From contig RHLF01000001.1 in NCBI GenBank assembly GCA_003712125.1, forward strand, positions 930,001-994,000: 64,000 nucleotides of DNA, in the 5' to 3' direction. Below are positions 1 to 7,836 of this stretch, in pieces; positions within the stretch are counted from its first letter, which is position 1; every line of letters begins with the position of its first letter. Origin of the DNA: Allomuricauda sp. (lineage in GTDB: Bacteria > Bacteroidota > Bacteroidia > Flavobacteriales > Flavobacteriaceae). Position numbers and translations under genes: made by a program. The notes under the pieces were generated by a model. The model searched no databases, had not been told where the DNA came from, and saw only the letters and a program-made list of their open reading frames with translations.

Positions 1-1
1 C

Positions 2-331
2 GTCTTGGTCACCGCAGGCTGGGCCAATATTGTTTTGGCTTTGATCTATTACCTGACCGATGTAAAAAAGATAAGGTTTGGAAGTATTTTTAGGTACGCT
101 GGGGCCAACGCAATTGTTGTCTATTTTTTATCCAGCTTTATTAGTAAGCTATTCTACCTCATCAAAATAGATGAAGAGACCTCCTTGCATGGTTGGCTTT
201 TTGAAAAAATCTATGTGCACGATTTTTTATCCTTGCAAATGAGCTCACTCTTGTATGGGCTCAGTGTTGTGGCTTTTTACTGCATCTTGGCACAGGTGCT
301 GTACAAACGGAAGATTTTCATAAAGGTATAA
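2..331 (+). CDS. C-terminal end of a multi-pass membrane protein, probably DUF5009/HGSNAT-like acyltransferase (partial)
   Basis: Only the last ~110 residues are inside the window; the reading frame is open from the left edge and stops at 331. The fragment holds about three hydrophobic segments (WANIVLALIYYL, ANAIVVYFLSSFISKLFYLI, SSLLYGLSVVAFYCILAQVL) and ends in a basic tail (YKRKIFIKV). The pattern of an AGANAIVVYFLSS segment followed by a final helix resembles the C-terminus of COG4299 / heparan-alpha-glucosaminide N-acetyltransferase-like membrane proteins common in Bacteroidota. That family name is from memory of the C-terminal pattern only. It converges with ribE, 4 bp away, with no obvious terminator between them. 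Confidence 0.6.
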   Translation, partial: VLVTAGWANIVLALIYYLTDVKKIRFGSIFRYAGANAIVVYFLSSFISKLFYLIKIDEETSLHGWLFEKIYVHDFLSLQMSSLLYGLSVVAFYCILAQVLYKRKIFIKV

Positions 332-335
332 GGCA

Positions 336-923
336 TTACCGGTTCTGCATGAACCGGGCCACATACTTGCCAATGACGTCAAACTCCAAATTTACAAGGC
401 TTCCCTCTTGGTATGACTTGAATCTTGTGTGCTCGTAGGTATAAGGAATTATTGCTACTGAAAAAGAGTCTTTTTTCGAATCAACAACGGTTAGGCTTAC
501 GCCGTCGATGGTGATTGAGCCCTTTTCAATTGTGACATTGTTTTTTGAGGCGTCATAAGTGAACGTAAAGAACCAGCTGCCATCCCTTTCTTCTATTTTG
601 GTGCAGGCGGCAACTTGATCCACATGCCCTTGAACCAAATGTCCATCAAGGCGGTTCCCAAGAATCATGGCGCGCTCAAGATTGACGGCATCACCCACTT
701 TTAGCAAACCTAAGGCTGATTTTTCCAAAGTCTCTTGAATCGCGGTAACGGTATAAACCAAACCATTAAGTTCAACTACAGTCAAGCAAACGCCATTGTG
801 TGAAACACTTTGGTCAATTTTAAGCTCAGAAGTAATGGGTGAAGAAACGCTTATATGCAGGTTTTCACCTTCTTTTTTTAAATCAACCACTTCTCCCAAA
901 GTCTCTATAATGCCTGTGAACAT
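336..923 (-). CDS. ribE: Riboflavin synthase, alpha subunit
   Basis: Converts two 6,7-dimethyl-8-ribityllumazine molecules into riboflavin plus a pyrimidinedione, the last step of vitamin B2 synthesis. The 195-residue protein has the canonical start MFTGIIETLG and two lumazine-binding repeats; the second begins around residue 88 with GNRLDGHLVQGHVD. The frame stays open upstream to 1034, but the family always starts at MFTGIIE and that ATG (921-923) gives the normal length, so I chose it; the longer reading would also overlap pdxA. Divergent from pdxA with 55 bp between the starts. No FMN riboswitch is visible in that short gap. Confidence 0.95.
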   Translation of the reverse strand: MFTGIIETLGEVVDLKKEGENLHISVSSPITSELKIDQSVSHNGVCLTVVELNGLVYTVTAIQETLEKSALGLLKVGDAVNLERAMILGNRLDGHLVQGHVDQVAACTKIEERDGSWFFTFTYDASKNNVTIEKGSITIDGVSLTVVDSKKDSFSVAIIPYTYEHTRFKSYQEGSLVNLEFDVIGKYVARFMQNR

Positions 924-938
924 GTATGTTTTATTGAG

Positions 939-946
939 TAATTTTG
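939..946 (+). promoter_or_regulatory. Candidate -7 element for pdxA
   Basis: TAATTTTG matches the Bacteroidota -7 consensus TAnnTTTG exactly and lies 33 bp before the pdxA start codon. There is no TTG at the expected 19-20 bp upstream, so the match is only half a promoter. Confidence 0.35.
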
Positions 947-978
947 CAAGGTAAAAATAAGCATCACCAATTGATTTT

Positions 979-2031
979 ATGAAGGACAAGGGCAAAATTA
1001 AGCTTGGCATATCGATCGGAGACCCTAATGGCATCGGCTGTGAGGTCGCCCTTAAAACCTTTCAGGATGCCCGCATGTTGGAGTTTTGTACGCCCATTTT
1101 ATTTGCTTCAAACAAAAGTATTTCATTTCAAAAGAGCCATTTAAAAATAGATCTTGGATTCAACGGGGTCAAAAGCGCAACACAGGCCATTGAAGGGAAA
1201 ATAAATGTGGTGAATGTCTGGAATGAAGGCCCGAAAACAACATTTGGCACATCGAGTACCGAGGGAGGTGAGTATGCTATAAAATCGCTAAAAGCGGCCG
1301 TTTCATCCTTAAAGAGGGGAGAGATCGATGTTTTGGTCACGGCACCGATCAATAAAAACAACATCCAATCGGATCAATTTAATTTTCCCGGACATACAGA
1401 TTATTTGGCCAAAGAACTCCAAGGGAAAAGTTTAATGTTGATGGTTTCCGGAAGTTTGCGGGTGGGTTTGTTAACAGACCATATTGCAGTGAAAGAGGTG
1501 GCAGAAAGCATAACTCCAAAACTAATCGAAGAAAAGGTGACGACCTTAATAGAATCATTAAAGGTTGATTTTGGTGTCCGAAAACCCAAAATAGCCTTAA
1601 TGGGAATCAATCCACATAGCGGAGACAACGGTACCATTGGTGAAGAAGATGAAAAAATAATGAAACCGGCCATTAAAAAATTGTTTGACTCGGGTCATTT
1701 GGTTTTTGGTCCCTATGCCGCTGACGGTTTTTTTGGTTCAGATGCCTTTAACAACTTTGACGCCATTCTTGCAGCGTACCATGACCAAGGTTTAATTCCC
1801 TTTAAAACACTGTCCTTTGGCAAAGGGGTTAATTTTACCGCAGGATTGGCGAAGGTTAGAACCTCTCCCGACCACGGCACTGCCTTTGAAATTGCAGGCA
1901 AGGGGGTGGCAGACGAGGGCTCATTTAAGGAGGCTGTATTCATGGCCATCCAGGTTTATAGAAACAGATTAGACCACAGCAAAATAGCTGCCAATCCATT
2001 AAAATCGCAAAAAGCAAAGAAATCAGCATAA
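979..2031 (+). CDS. pdxA: 4-hydroxythreonine-4-phosphate dehydrogenase
   Basis: Oxidises 4-phosphohydroxy-L-threonine with NAD in the DXP-dependent route to pyridoxal 5'-phosphate. The 350-residue protein starts MKDKGKIKLGISIGDPNGIG, the family signature. The three metal-binding histidines can be seen in FPGHTDYLA, GINPHSGDNG and AAYHDQGLIPFK, and the C-terminal TSPDHGTAFEIAGKG motif is intact. It is divergent from ribE and followed 107 bp later by the DUF177-rpmF-fabH group, which has its own promoter. In flavobacteria these genes commonly lie together, so the placement is ordinary. Confidence 0.97.
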   Translation: MKDKGKIKLGISIGDPNGIGCEVALKTFQDARMLEFCTPILFASNKSISFQKSHLKIDLGFNGVKSATQAIEGKINVVNVWNEGPKTTFGTSSTEGGEYAIKSLKAAVSSLKRGEIDVLVTAPINKNNIQSDQFNFPGHTDYLAKELQGKSLMLMVSGSLRVGLLTDHIAVKEVAESITPKLIEEKVTTLIESLKVDFGVRKPKIALMGINPHSGDNGTIGEEDEKIMKPAIKKLFDSGHLVFGPYAADGFFGSDAFNNFDAILAAYHDQGLIPFKTLSFGKGVNFTAGLAKVRTSPDHGTAFEIAGKGVADEGSFKEAVFMAIQVYRNRLDHSKIAANPLKSQKAKKSA

Positions 2032-2045
2032 AAAGGCAATAAACA

Positions 2046-2075
2046 TTGGGCTTTTCCAAATAAATAGTATCTTTG
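2046..2075 (+). promoter_or_regulatory. Bacteroidota housekeeping promoter for the DUF177-rpmF operon
   Basis: TTG at 2046-2048, a 19-bp spacer, and TATCTTTG at 2068-2075 match the Bacteroidota -33/-7 consensus (TTG, N19, TAnnTTTG). Transcription should start near 2082, giving a leader of about 57 nt before the ATG at 2139. This is one of the cleanest promoters in the window. Confidence 0.75.
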
Positions 2076-2138
2076 CCCCCGCTCAAGCGCCAACCTCCAG
2101 ATTCAATCTGGAAAAACACAAACCTTAGGGATAGTAAG

Positions 2139-2669
2139 ATGGGAACAAAGGAGTTTACGATTCCTTTTTCAGGTTTAAAACTGGGGAATCACAGGTTTGA
2201 GTACAAAGTTGACAATACGTTCTTTGAATCTTTTGATTATAATGAGTTTAATGGGGCTGAGATCCATGTTGAAGCTGGTTTAAACAAGACCAGCACAATG
2301 CTGGAGCTAGACTTGAATGCCAAGGGATCGGTTAATGTTGATTGCGACCTCACAGGGGAACCTTTTGACCAAGATATTGACGGTGCCCTGCAATTGGTCA
2401 TAAAGTTTGGTGAAGCCTACAACGATGAAGATGACGAAATATTGATTTTACCCCACGGGGAACATCAGGTAGATATTTCGCAATATGTTTATGAAATGTT
2501 GGTTTTGTCGGTTCCTACCAAAAGGATACATCCTGGTGTAAAAGACGGTTCATTACAATCGGAGATTTTAGATAAATTGGAAGAATTACAACCAAAAGAG
2601 GAAAAAAATAATAAGGGAGCCACAGACCCAAGATGGGATGGCTTAAAAAAATTATTAACGGACAAATAG
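2139..2669 (+). CDS. DUF177 (YceD-family) protein
   Basis: A 176-residue acidic protein of the DUF177/YceD family, whose members sit next to rpmF in very many bacteria and, in plants and E. coli, are linked to 23S rRNA accumulation. The start MGTKEFTIPFSGLKLG is typical; an upstream extension of the frame (to 2073) would begin inside the -7 box and was rejected. The visible family features are the VDCDLTGEPFDQ segment around residue 70 (the CxxxxEPF-like signature; only one Cys here) and the acidic EAYNDEDDEILIL stretch. The last ~20 residues are charged and end in DPRWDGLKKLL, the usual end. It precedes rpmF by 6 bp and shares its promoter. Confidence 0.9.
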   Translation: MGTKEFTIPFSGLKLGNHRFEYKVDNTFFESFDYNEFNGAEIHVEAGLNKTSTMLELDLNAKGSVNVDCDLTGEPFDQDIDGALQLVIKFGEAYNDEDDEILILPHGEHQVDISQYVYEMLVLSVPTKRIHPGVKDGSLQSEILDKLEELQPKEEKNNKGATDPRWDGLKKLLTDK

Positions 2670-2675
2670 GAAAAA

Positions 2676-2876
2676 ATGGCACATCCTAAAAGAAAAATAT
2701 CAAAAACAAGAAGGGACAAAAGAAGAACGCATTATAAGGCCACAATGCCCACAATTGCCAAAGATTCTACTACTGGCGAAATGCATTTGTACCACAGAGC
2801 GCATTGGCATGAAGGCAAGTTGTATTATCGAGGACAGGTTTTGATCGATAAAACAGAAGAAGAACCTGCGGCCTAA
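2676..2876 (+). CDS. rpmF: 50S ribosomal protein bL32
   Basis: A 66-residue, basic ribosomal protein beginning [21 protein letters not shown], diagnostic of bL32. It has no cysteine at all, so this is the zinc-free form; there is no CxxC pair to hold a metal. It lies 6 bp after the DUF177 gene and is followed by an intrinsic terminator, so DUF177-rpmF form a two-gene transcript. The C-terminal DKTEEEPAA tail is an acidic extension. Confidence 0.97.
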   Translation: MAHPKRKISKTRRDKRRTHYKATMPTIAKDSTTGEMHLYHRAHWHEGKLYYRGQVLIDKTEEEPAA

Positions 2877-2895
2877 GCCAAGAATTTAAAGAATG

Positions 2896-2925
2896 ACTCC
2901 CGAGATAAAATCCGGGAGTTTTTTT
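2896..2925 (+). terminator. Intrinsic terminator after rpmF
   Basis: A 7-bp stem (ACTCCCG at 2896-2902 with CGGGAGT at 2913-2919) followed by a seven-T run. It lies 20 bases after the rpmF stop codon and ends the DUF177-rpmF transcript. Confidence 0.85.
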
Positions 2926-3039
2926 ATTGAAGCAAATTGCTCAAAAAGAGGCAAATTGGGGCAAAATGTCCAATAAAATCACTATTTTTCCCTGCTTTTG
3001 AGTCAAAATGAGCGTTTTTTGAACAAAAAGAACACAAAC

Positions 3040-4035
3040 ATGAATCAAAAAACTGCGGCCATAACGGCTGTTGGGGCCTACCTTCCAGAGTTCGTTTTGA
3101 CGAACAAGTTATTGGAGACGATGGTTGACACCAATGATGAGTGGATTACAACCAGAACAGGAATTAAAGAGCGAAGAATTCTAAAGAAAGAAGGAGCTGG
3201 ATCTTCCTATATGGCCATCAGAGCTGCACAAGACCTTATGAAAAAGAAGGATCTTGACCCAGCTGAGATAGACTTGGTATTGGTGGCCACTGCCACCCCT
3301 GATATGTTGGTCGCTTCAACCGCGGCCTATGTGGCTTCTGAAATAGGCGCCGTAAATGCCTTTGCTTATGATTTGTTGGCAGCCTGTTCAAGTTTTTTAT
3401 ATGGGATGTCAACTGCTGCCAGCTATATTGAATCAGGACGGTATAAAAAGGTGTTGTTGATTGGTGCAGACAAGATGTCGTCGATTATTGATTATACCGA
3501 TCGCACAACCTGTATCATCTTTGGAGATGGGGCAGGAGCTGTTCTTTTTGAGCCCAATGAAGAAGGAATGGGACTTCAAGATGAATATTTACGATCCGAT
3601 GGAAGTGGACGGGAGTTTTTGAAAATGGAAGCTGGAGGATCAATTTTACCAGCCTCGCACGAAACGGTTGACAATAAGCAACATTTTGCACGCCAAGATG
3701 GGAAGACAGTGTTCAAGTTTGCGGTATCTAACATGGCCGATGTTTCAGCTAAAATCATGGAACGCAATAAACTTTCACATGAAGATGTGAATTGGTTGGT
3801 TCCGCATCAAGCCAACAAACGAATTATTGATGCGACGGCCAATCGGATGGGCGTTGGGCCTGAAAAAGTTTTGATGAACATTGAGCACTACGGCAATACC
3901 ACATCAGCCACCTTGCCTTTGTTGCTATATGATTTTGAGAAACAAATTAAGAAAGGAGATAATTTAATTTTTGCCGCCTTTGGAGGTGGATTTACCTGGG
4001 GATCCATTTATTTAAAATGGGCGTATAATTCATAA
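3040..4035 (+). CDS. fabH: Beta-ketoacyl-ACP synthase III
   Basis: Starts fatty-acid synthesis by condensing acetyl-CoA (or a branched primer) with malonyl-ACP. The 331-residue protein has the catalytic triad in place: Cys116 in LLAACSSFLYG, His256 in VPHQANKR and Asn286 in HYGNTTSAT. The frame is open to a TTG at 2998, but the ATG at 3040 gives the usual family length and is preceded by an A-rich leader, so I chose it. It is followed by accB and accC at 21 and 82 bp, so the block supplies priming and malonyl-CoA synthesis together. Confidence 0.97.
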   Translation: MNQKTAAITAVGAYLPEFVLTNKLLETMVDTNDEWITTRTGIKERRILKKEGAGSSYMAIRAAQDLMKKKDLDPAEIDLVLVATATPDMLVASTAAYVASEIGAVNAFAYDLLAACSSFLYGMSTAASYIESGRYKKVLLIGADKMSSIIDYTDRTTCIIFGDGAGAVLFEPNEEGMGLQDEYLRSDGSGREFLKMEAGGSILPASHETVDNKQHFARQDGKTVFKFAVSNMADVSAKIMERNKLSHEDVNWLVPHQANKRIIDATANRMGVGPEKVLMNIEHYGNTTSATLPLLLYDFEKQIKKGDNLIFAAFGGGFTWGSIYLKWAYNS

Positions 4036-4056
4036 AACTAACTAAATCAACAATTC

Positions 4057-4548
4057 ATGGACATTAAAGAAATTCAGAGCCTGATTAAATTTGTTGCCAA
4101 ATCGGGGGCAAGTGAAGTCAAGTTGGAAATGGAAGATGTTAAGATCACCATCCGCACTGGAAGCCACCAATCTTCGACTCCGGAAACGACTATAGTGCAA
4201 CAGATACCCATGGCAGCCGCACCCGCTGCTCCGGTACCCGCCGCGCCACAAGAGACGGCTCCTGCACCTGCCGCACCAACAGAGGCGCCCGCTGAAGATG
4301 ATTCAAAATATATTACCATAAAATCACCTATTATCGGAACTTTTTACCGCAAACCTTCTCCTGACAAACCAGCTTTTGTTGAGGTAGGGGCTGACATCAA
4401 ACAAGGTGATGTGCTTTGTGTAATTGAGGCGATGAAATTGTTCAACGATATCGAATCGGAAGTATCAGGTAAAATTGTAAAGATTTTGGTTGACGACTCG
4501 TCACCAGTTGAATTTGACCAACCCTTATTTTTGGTTGACCCAAGCTAG
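4057..4548 (+). CDS. accB: Acetyl-CoA carboxylase biotin carboxyl carrier protein
   Basis: Carries biotin between biotin carboxylase and the carboxyltransferase of acetyl-CoA carboxylase. In the 163 residues, the N-terminal [20 protein letters not shown] helix is followed by an Ala/Pro-rich flexible linker (about residues 52-80) and the biotinyl domain (about 83-163). Biotin should be attached to Lys127 in EAMKLFND. The thumb-like insertion [18 protein letters not shown] marks a true AccB. It is 21 bp downstream of fabH and 82 bp upstream of accC. Confidence 0.97.
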   Translation: MDIKEIQSLIKFVAKSGASEVKLEMEDVKITIRTGSHQSSTPETTIVQQIPMAAAPAAPVPAAPQETAPAPAAPTEAPAEDDSKYITIKSPIIGTFYRKPSPDKPAFVEVGADIKQGDVLCVIEAMKLFNDIESEVSGKIVKILVDDSSPVEFDQPLFLVDPS

Positions 4549-4630
4549 AAAATCCAATATGCAAATCCCGAAGCCCAATCCGGAAAGTTGGAATTTGGCG
4601 ATTGTAATTTGAATTTGTAAACCAAAGACT

Positions 4631-5983
4631 ATGTTCAAAAAAATATTGATAGCAAATAGGGGCGAAATTGCACTACGTGTGATCAGAACGTGCAAGGAAA
4701 TGGGCATTAAGACGGTTGCCGTTTACTCAAAAGCCGACGAGGAGAGTCTTCATGTGCGTTTTGCTGACGAAGCCGTTTGTATTGGACCCGCTCCGAGTAA
4801 CGAGTCCTACTTAAAGATTCCCAACATCATTGCTGCGGCTGAAATCACCAATGCCGATGCCATCCATCCAGGATATGGATTTCTTTCAGAAAACTCAAAG
4901 TTTTCCAAAATATGTGCAGAGCACAATATTAAATTCATTGGGGCGTCAGGCGAGCAGATTGATAAGATGGGCGATAAGGCCACGGCCAAAGAAACCATGA
5001 AAAAAGCAGGAGTGCCATGTGTTCCTGGTTCTGATGGGCTTTTGAAGGATGTCGACGATGCCAAGAAAACAGCCAAGAAAATGGGGTATCCCGTGATGAT
5101 CAAGGCTACCGCCGGTGGTGGTGGTAAGGGGATGCGCGCCATTTGGTCTGAAGACGAGATGGAAAAGAATTTCAACAGTGCAGTGAACGAAGCCACAGCT
5201 GCCTTTGGCAACGGCGGAATGTACATGGAAAAGTTGATTGAAGAACCCCGTCATATCGAAATCCAAGTAGTTGGCGACCAGTTTGGAAAAGCGTGCCATT
5301 TATCGGAAAGGGATTGTTCTGTTCAACGTCGTCACCAAAAATTGACCGAAGAGACACCATCACCTTTCATGACCGATAAACTTCGTGACGAAATGGGCAA
5401 GGCAGCGATTAAGGCTGCAGAATATATCAAATATGAAGGCGCGGGAACGGTAGAATTTTTGGTGGACAAGCACCGTAACTTCTACTTTATGGAGATGAAC
5501 ACCCGTATACAGGTTGAGCATCCAATAACGGAGCAGGTCATAGACTATGATTTGATTCGGGAACAAATTTTGGTTGCAGCAGGAGTGCCAATTTCAGGAA
5601 AGAACTATACTCCGAAACTGCATTCTATTGAAGTGCGCATCAACGCAGAAGACCCCTATAACAACTTTAGGCCTTCACCGGGTAAGATAACTACCTTGCA
5701 TACGCCTGGAGGGCATGGTGTGCGACTTGACACCCATGTATACAGCGGTTACATTATTCCACCGAATTATGATTCGATGGTGGCTAAGTTGATAACGACG
5801 GCCCAAACCCGCGAAGAGGCAATCAATAAGATGCGAAGGGCTTTGGATGAGTTTGTAATCGAAGGCGTTAAAACAACGATACCATTTCATAGGCAGTTAA
5901 TGGATCATCCTGATTATTTGGCGGGCAACTATACCACCAAGTTCATGGAAGATTTTGAAATGGATGAAAAATATGACTATTAA
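4631..5983 (+). CDS. accC: Acetyl-CoA carboxylase, biotin carboxylase subunit
   Basis: ATP-dependent carboxylation of biotin on AccB, the first half of the acetyl-CoA carboxylase reaction. The 450-residue protein starts [20 protein letters not shown], the family signature. The ATP-grasp glycine loop ([10 protein letters not shown], about residue 162), the [14 protein letters not shown] stretch and the catalytic [14 protein letters not shown] segment are all intact. It is the last gene of fabH-accB-accC and is followed by an intrinsic terminator. The carboxyltransferase genes accA and accD are not in this window. Confidence 0.98.
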   Translation: MFKKILIANRGEIALRVIRTCKEMGIKTVAVYSKADEESLHVRFADEAVCIGPAPSNESYLKIPNIIAAAEITNADAIHPGYGFLSENSKFSKICAEHNIKFIGASGEQIDKMGDKATAKETMKKAGVPCVPGSDGLLKDVDDAKKTAKKMGYPVMIKATAGGGGKGMRAIWSEDEMEKNFNSAVNEATAAFGNGGMYMEKLIEEPRHIEIQVVGDQFGKACHLSERDCSVQRRHQKLTEETPSPFMTDKLRDEMGKAAIKAAEYIKYEGAGTVEFLVDKHRNFYFMEMNTRIQVEHPITEQVIDYDLIREQILVAAGVPISGKNYTPKLHSIEVRINAEDPYNNFRPSPGKITTLHTPGGHGVRLDTHVYSGYIIPPNYDSMVAKLITTAQTREEAINKMRRALDEFVIEGVKTTIPFHRQLMDHPDYLAGNYTTKFMEDFEMDEKYDY

Positions 5984-5986
5984 AAC

Positions 5987-6012
5987 AAGCCCCGATTTAC
6001 TCGGGGTTTTTT
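5987..6012 (+). terminator. Intrinsic terminator after accC, abutting the next start codon
   Basis: CCCCGA (5990-5995) pairs with TCGGGG (6001-6006) around a five-base loop, extended by weaker A-T/G-T pairs, and is followed by a T run to 6012. The next gene starts at 6017, only 4 bases later. Confidence 0.85.
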
Positions 6013-6016
6013 AATC

Positions 6017-7129
6017 ATGCAATTCAGTTATTGGGAACATAAAACGTGGTTTTCACAAGTAGACTTCACCATTGTTGGCAGTGGTATTGTAGGGCTGTCT
6101 ACAGCTATTTTTTTGAAAAAAAAGTATCCAAAAGCCAAGGTTTTGGTCTTGGAGCGCGGAGTTTTACCACAAGGGGCCAGCACAAAAAATGCAGGCTTTG
6201 CATGTTTTGGAAGCCTGTCTGAAATCATTTCTGACCTAGAAACCCATACTGAACAAGAGGTTTTCGAATTGGTCAAACAACGCGTTGAAGGTATTCAATT
6301 GCTACGAAGTCTTTTGGGGGATACCACTATTGGTTTTGCCCAATATGGTGGTCATGAGGTTTTCTTAGAGAACGACCACCAACTTTTTGAAAAGTGTTTG
6401 GAAAAGAAAGATGAGGTAAACCAACTTTTACGTCCAGTTTTTGGTGAAGATCCCTTTAAAGAATCACCCAACAGCTTTGGATTTCAACAGGTAGTTGCCA
6501 ATTATATCACTCATAAATTTGAGGGGCAGCTTGATACGGGGCAGATGATGGCTGCCTTACTGTTGGAAGCGACAGTTCTGGGAGTAAACATCTTGAACGC
6601 GGTTGAGGTACTAAACTTCTCAGAACTAGATCAAGCAGTGGCAGTTCAATCCAATAAATTCGAATTTAAAACCGACAAGCTTTTTGTGACGACCAATGGT
6701 TTCGCCTCCCAGTTTTTGGGGGATGTGGTGCTACCGGCAAGAGCTCAAGTACTGGTAACAAAGCCCATAAAGAACCTTTCCATAAAAGGCACCTTTCATT
6801 TTGATGAGGGTTACTTTTATTTTAGAAATATTGATGATCGCATTCTTTTTGGCGGGGGCAGGAACTTAGATTTTGAAACAGAGACCACCCGAGAATTCGG
6901 CCAAACCCACAAGGTGCAGGACGAACTTGAAAGGTTGCTCAAGCAGGTGATCTTACCCCAAACCCCTTTTGAAATTGACCAACGATGGAGTGGTATTATG
7001 GGTGTTGGCAAACAGAAGTCCCCAATTGTCAAACCAATGTCTGACAATGTGTATGCAGGGGTTCGCCTTGGAGGTATGGGAGTGGCAATTGGCACCCTTA
7101 TTGGGAGAAGATTGGCCGATATGGTTTAA
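6017..7129 (+). CDS. FAD-dependent oxidoreductase of the D-amino-acid oxidase (DAO) family
   Basis: The 370-residue protein has an N-terminal dinucleotide-binding fold: FTIVGSGIVGLSTAIFLKKKYP (GxGxxG, about residues 18-28), the ribose-binding acid in VLVLERG, and the ASTKNAG stretch typical of DAO-family enzymes. The C-terminal GIMGVGKQKSPIVKP and GVRLGGMGVAIG motifs complete the FAD site. These enzymes oxidise amines such as glycine, sarcosine or D-amino acids; the substrate cannot be read here. There is no signal peptide, so it should be cytoplasmic. It starts 4 bp after the accC terminator's T run and converges with an ABC ATPase gene 3 bp away. Confidence 0.8.
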   Translation: MQFSYWEHKTWFSQVDFTIVGSGIVGLSTAIFLKKKYPKAKVLVLERGVLPQGASTKNAGFACFGSLSEIISDLETHTEQEVFELVKQRVEGIQLLRSLLGDTTIGFAQYGGHEVFLENDHQLFEKCLEKKDEVNQLLRPVFGEDPFKESPNSFGFQQVVANYITHKFEGQLDTGQMMAALLLEATVLGVNILNAVEVLNFSELDQAVAVQSNKFEFKTDKLFVTTNGFASQFLGDVVLPARAQVLVTKPIKNLSIKGTFHFDEGYFYFRNIDDRILFGGGRNLDFETETTREFGQTHKVQDELERLLKQVILPQTPFEIDQRWSGIMGVGKQKSPIVKPMSDNVYAGVRLGGMGVAIGTLIGRRLADMV

Positions 7130-7132
7130 AGA

Positions 7133-7795
7133 TTAAACTTTTCTCCCATCCAGCAAGTTGATTGTTCGAGAGCCATAAGCGGCATTTTTTTCTGAGTGAG
7201 TAACCTGAATTATCGTCACCCCTTCCTTATTCAACTGCTTAAACAAGTCCATGATTTCCTCACCTTGTTTTGAATTTAGGTTTCCTGTAGGTTCATCAGC
7301 TAGAATGAGTTTTGGCTTACTTATTAAGGCCCTTGCTACACCGACCAATTGTTGTTGCCCACCGCTTAATTGGGCTGGGAACAGGTCTTTTTTCCCTACG
7401 ATATTAAACCGATCCAACATATCTGCTACCATAGCCTTGCGCTCAGCACCTTTGAACTTTTTATACAGTAAGGGCATTTCTAGGTTTTCATAGACGGTTA
7501 GATCATCCAATAGGTGATACGCCTGAAATACAAACCCGATGTATTCCTTATATAAATTAGCCCGATGCTTTTCTTTAAGCGCGTGCACCGACTCCCCAAA
7601 AAATTGATATTCACCCTCGTTAAATTGGTCTAACATGCCGATGACGTTGAGCAGGGTTGATTTTCCAGAACCCGAAGGGCCCATTACGGAAATGAATTCC
7701 CCTTCTTCAACGGAAAGGTTGATATCCTTAAGCAAGAAAATACGTTGTCCGCCTGAATTGACCCATTTGAAGATATTTTTAAGTTCTAACAACAT
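7133..7795 (-). CDS. ABC transporter ATP-binding protein (MacB/LolD-like), last gene of the efflux operon
   Basis: A 220-residue nucleotide-binding subunit with Walker A GPSGSGKST (residues 39-47), Walker B LILADEPTGN and H-loop VTHSE. Two deviations stand out next to the sister ATPase at 17544-18239: the signature reads LSGGQQQLVGVARA, with Leu150 where Arg is usual, and the D-loop region reads GNLNS instead of GNLDS. The remaining catalytic residues are present, so it may still hydrolyse ATP. It is the eighth gene of the TolC-led operon, 41 bp after the fourth permease, and probably powers one or more of the permeases. Confidence 0.88.
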   Translation of the reverse strand: MLLELKNIFKWVNSGGQRIFLLKDINLSVEEGEFISVMGPSGSGKSTLLNVIGMLDQFNEGEYQFFGESVHALKEKHRANLYKEYIGFVFQAYHLLDDLTVYENLEMPLLYKKFKGAERKAMVADMLDRFNIVGKKDLFPAQLSGGQQQLVGVARALISKPKLILADEPTGNLNSKQGEEIMDLFKQLNKEGVTIIQVTHSEKNAAYGSRTINLLDGRKV

Positions 7796-7836
7796 CTGTT
7801 CGTTTTTTTTTAATCTGATTTATTCAAGTTACCTCA

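Noticed and set aside
336-1034. Long version of riboflavin synthase starting at 1034
   Set aside because: The extension runs over the pdxA start and the family always begins at MFTGIIE, which is at 923.
4807-5566. Antisense open frames across accC and similar long frames opposite other conserved genes
   Set aside because: They follow from the codon use of the real gene, lack start signals and show no recognisable domains.
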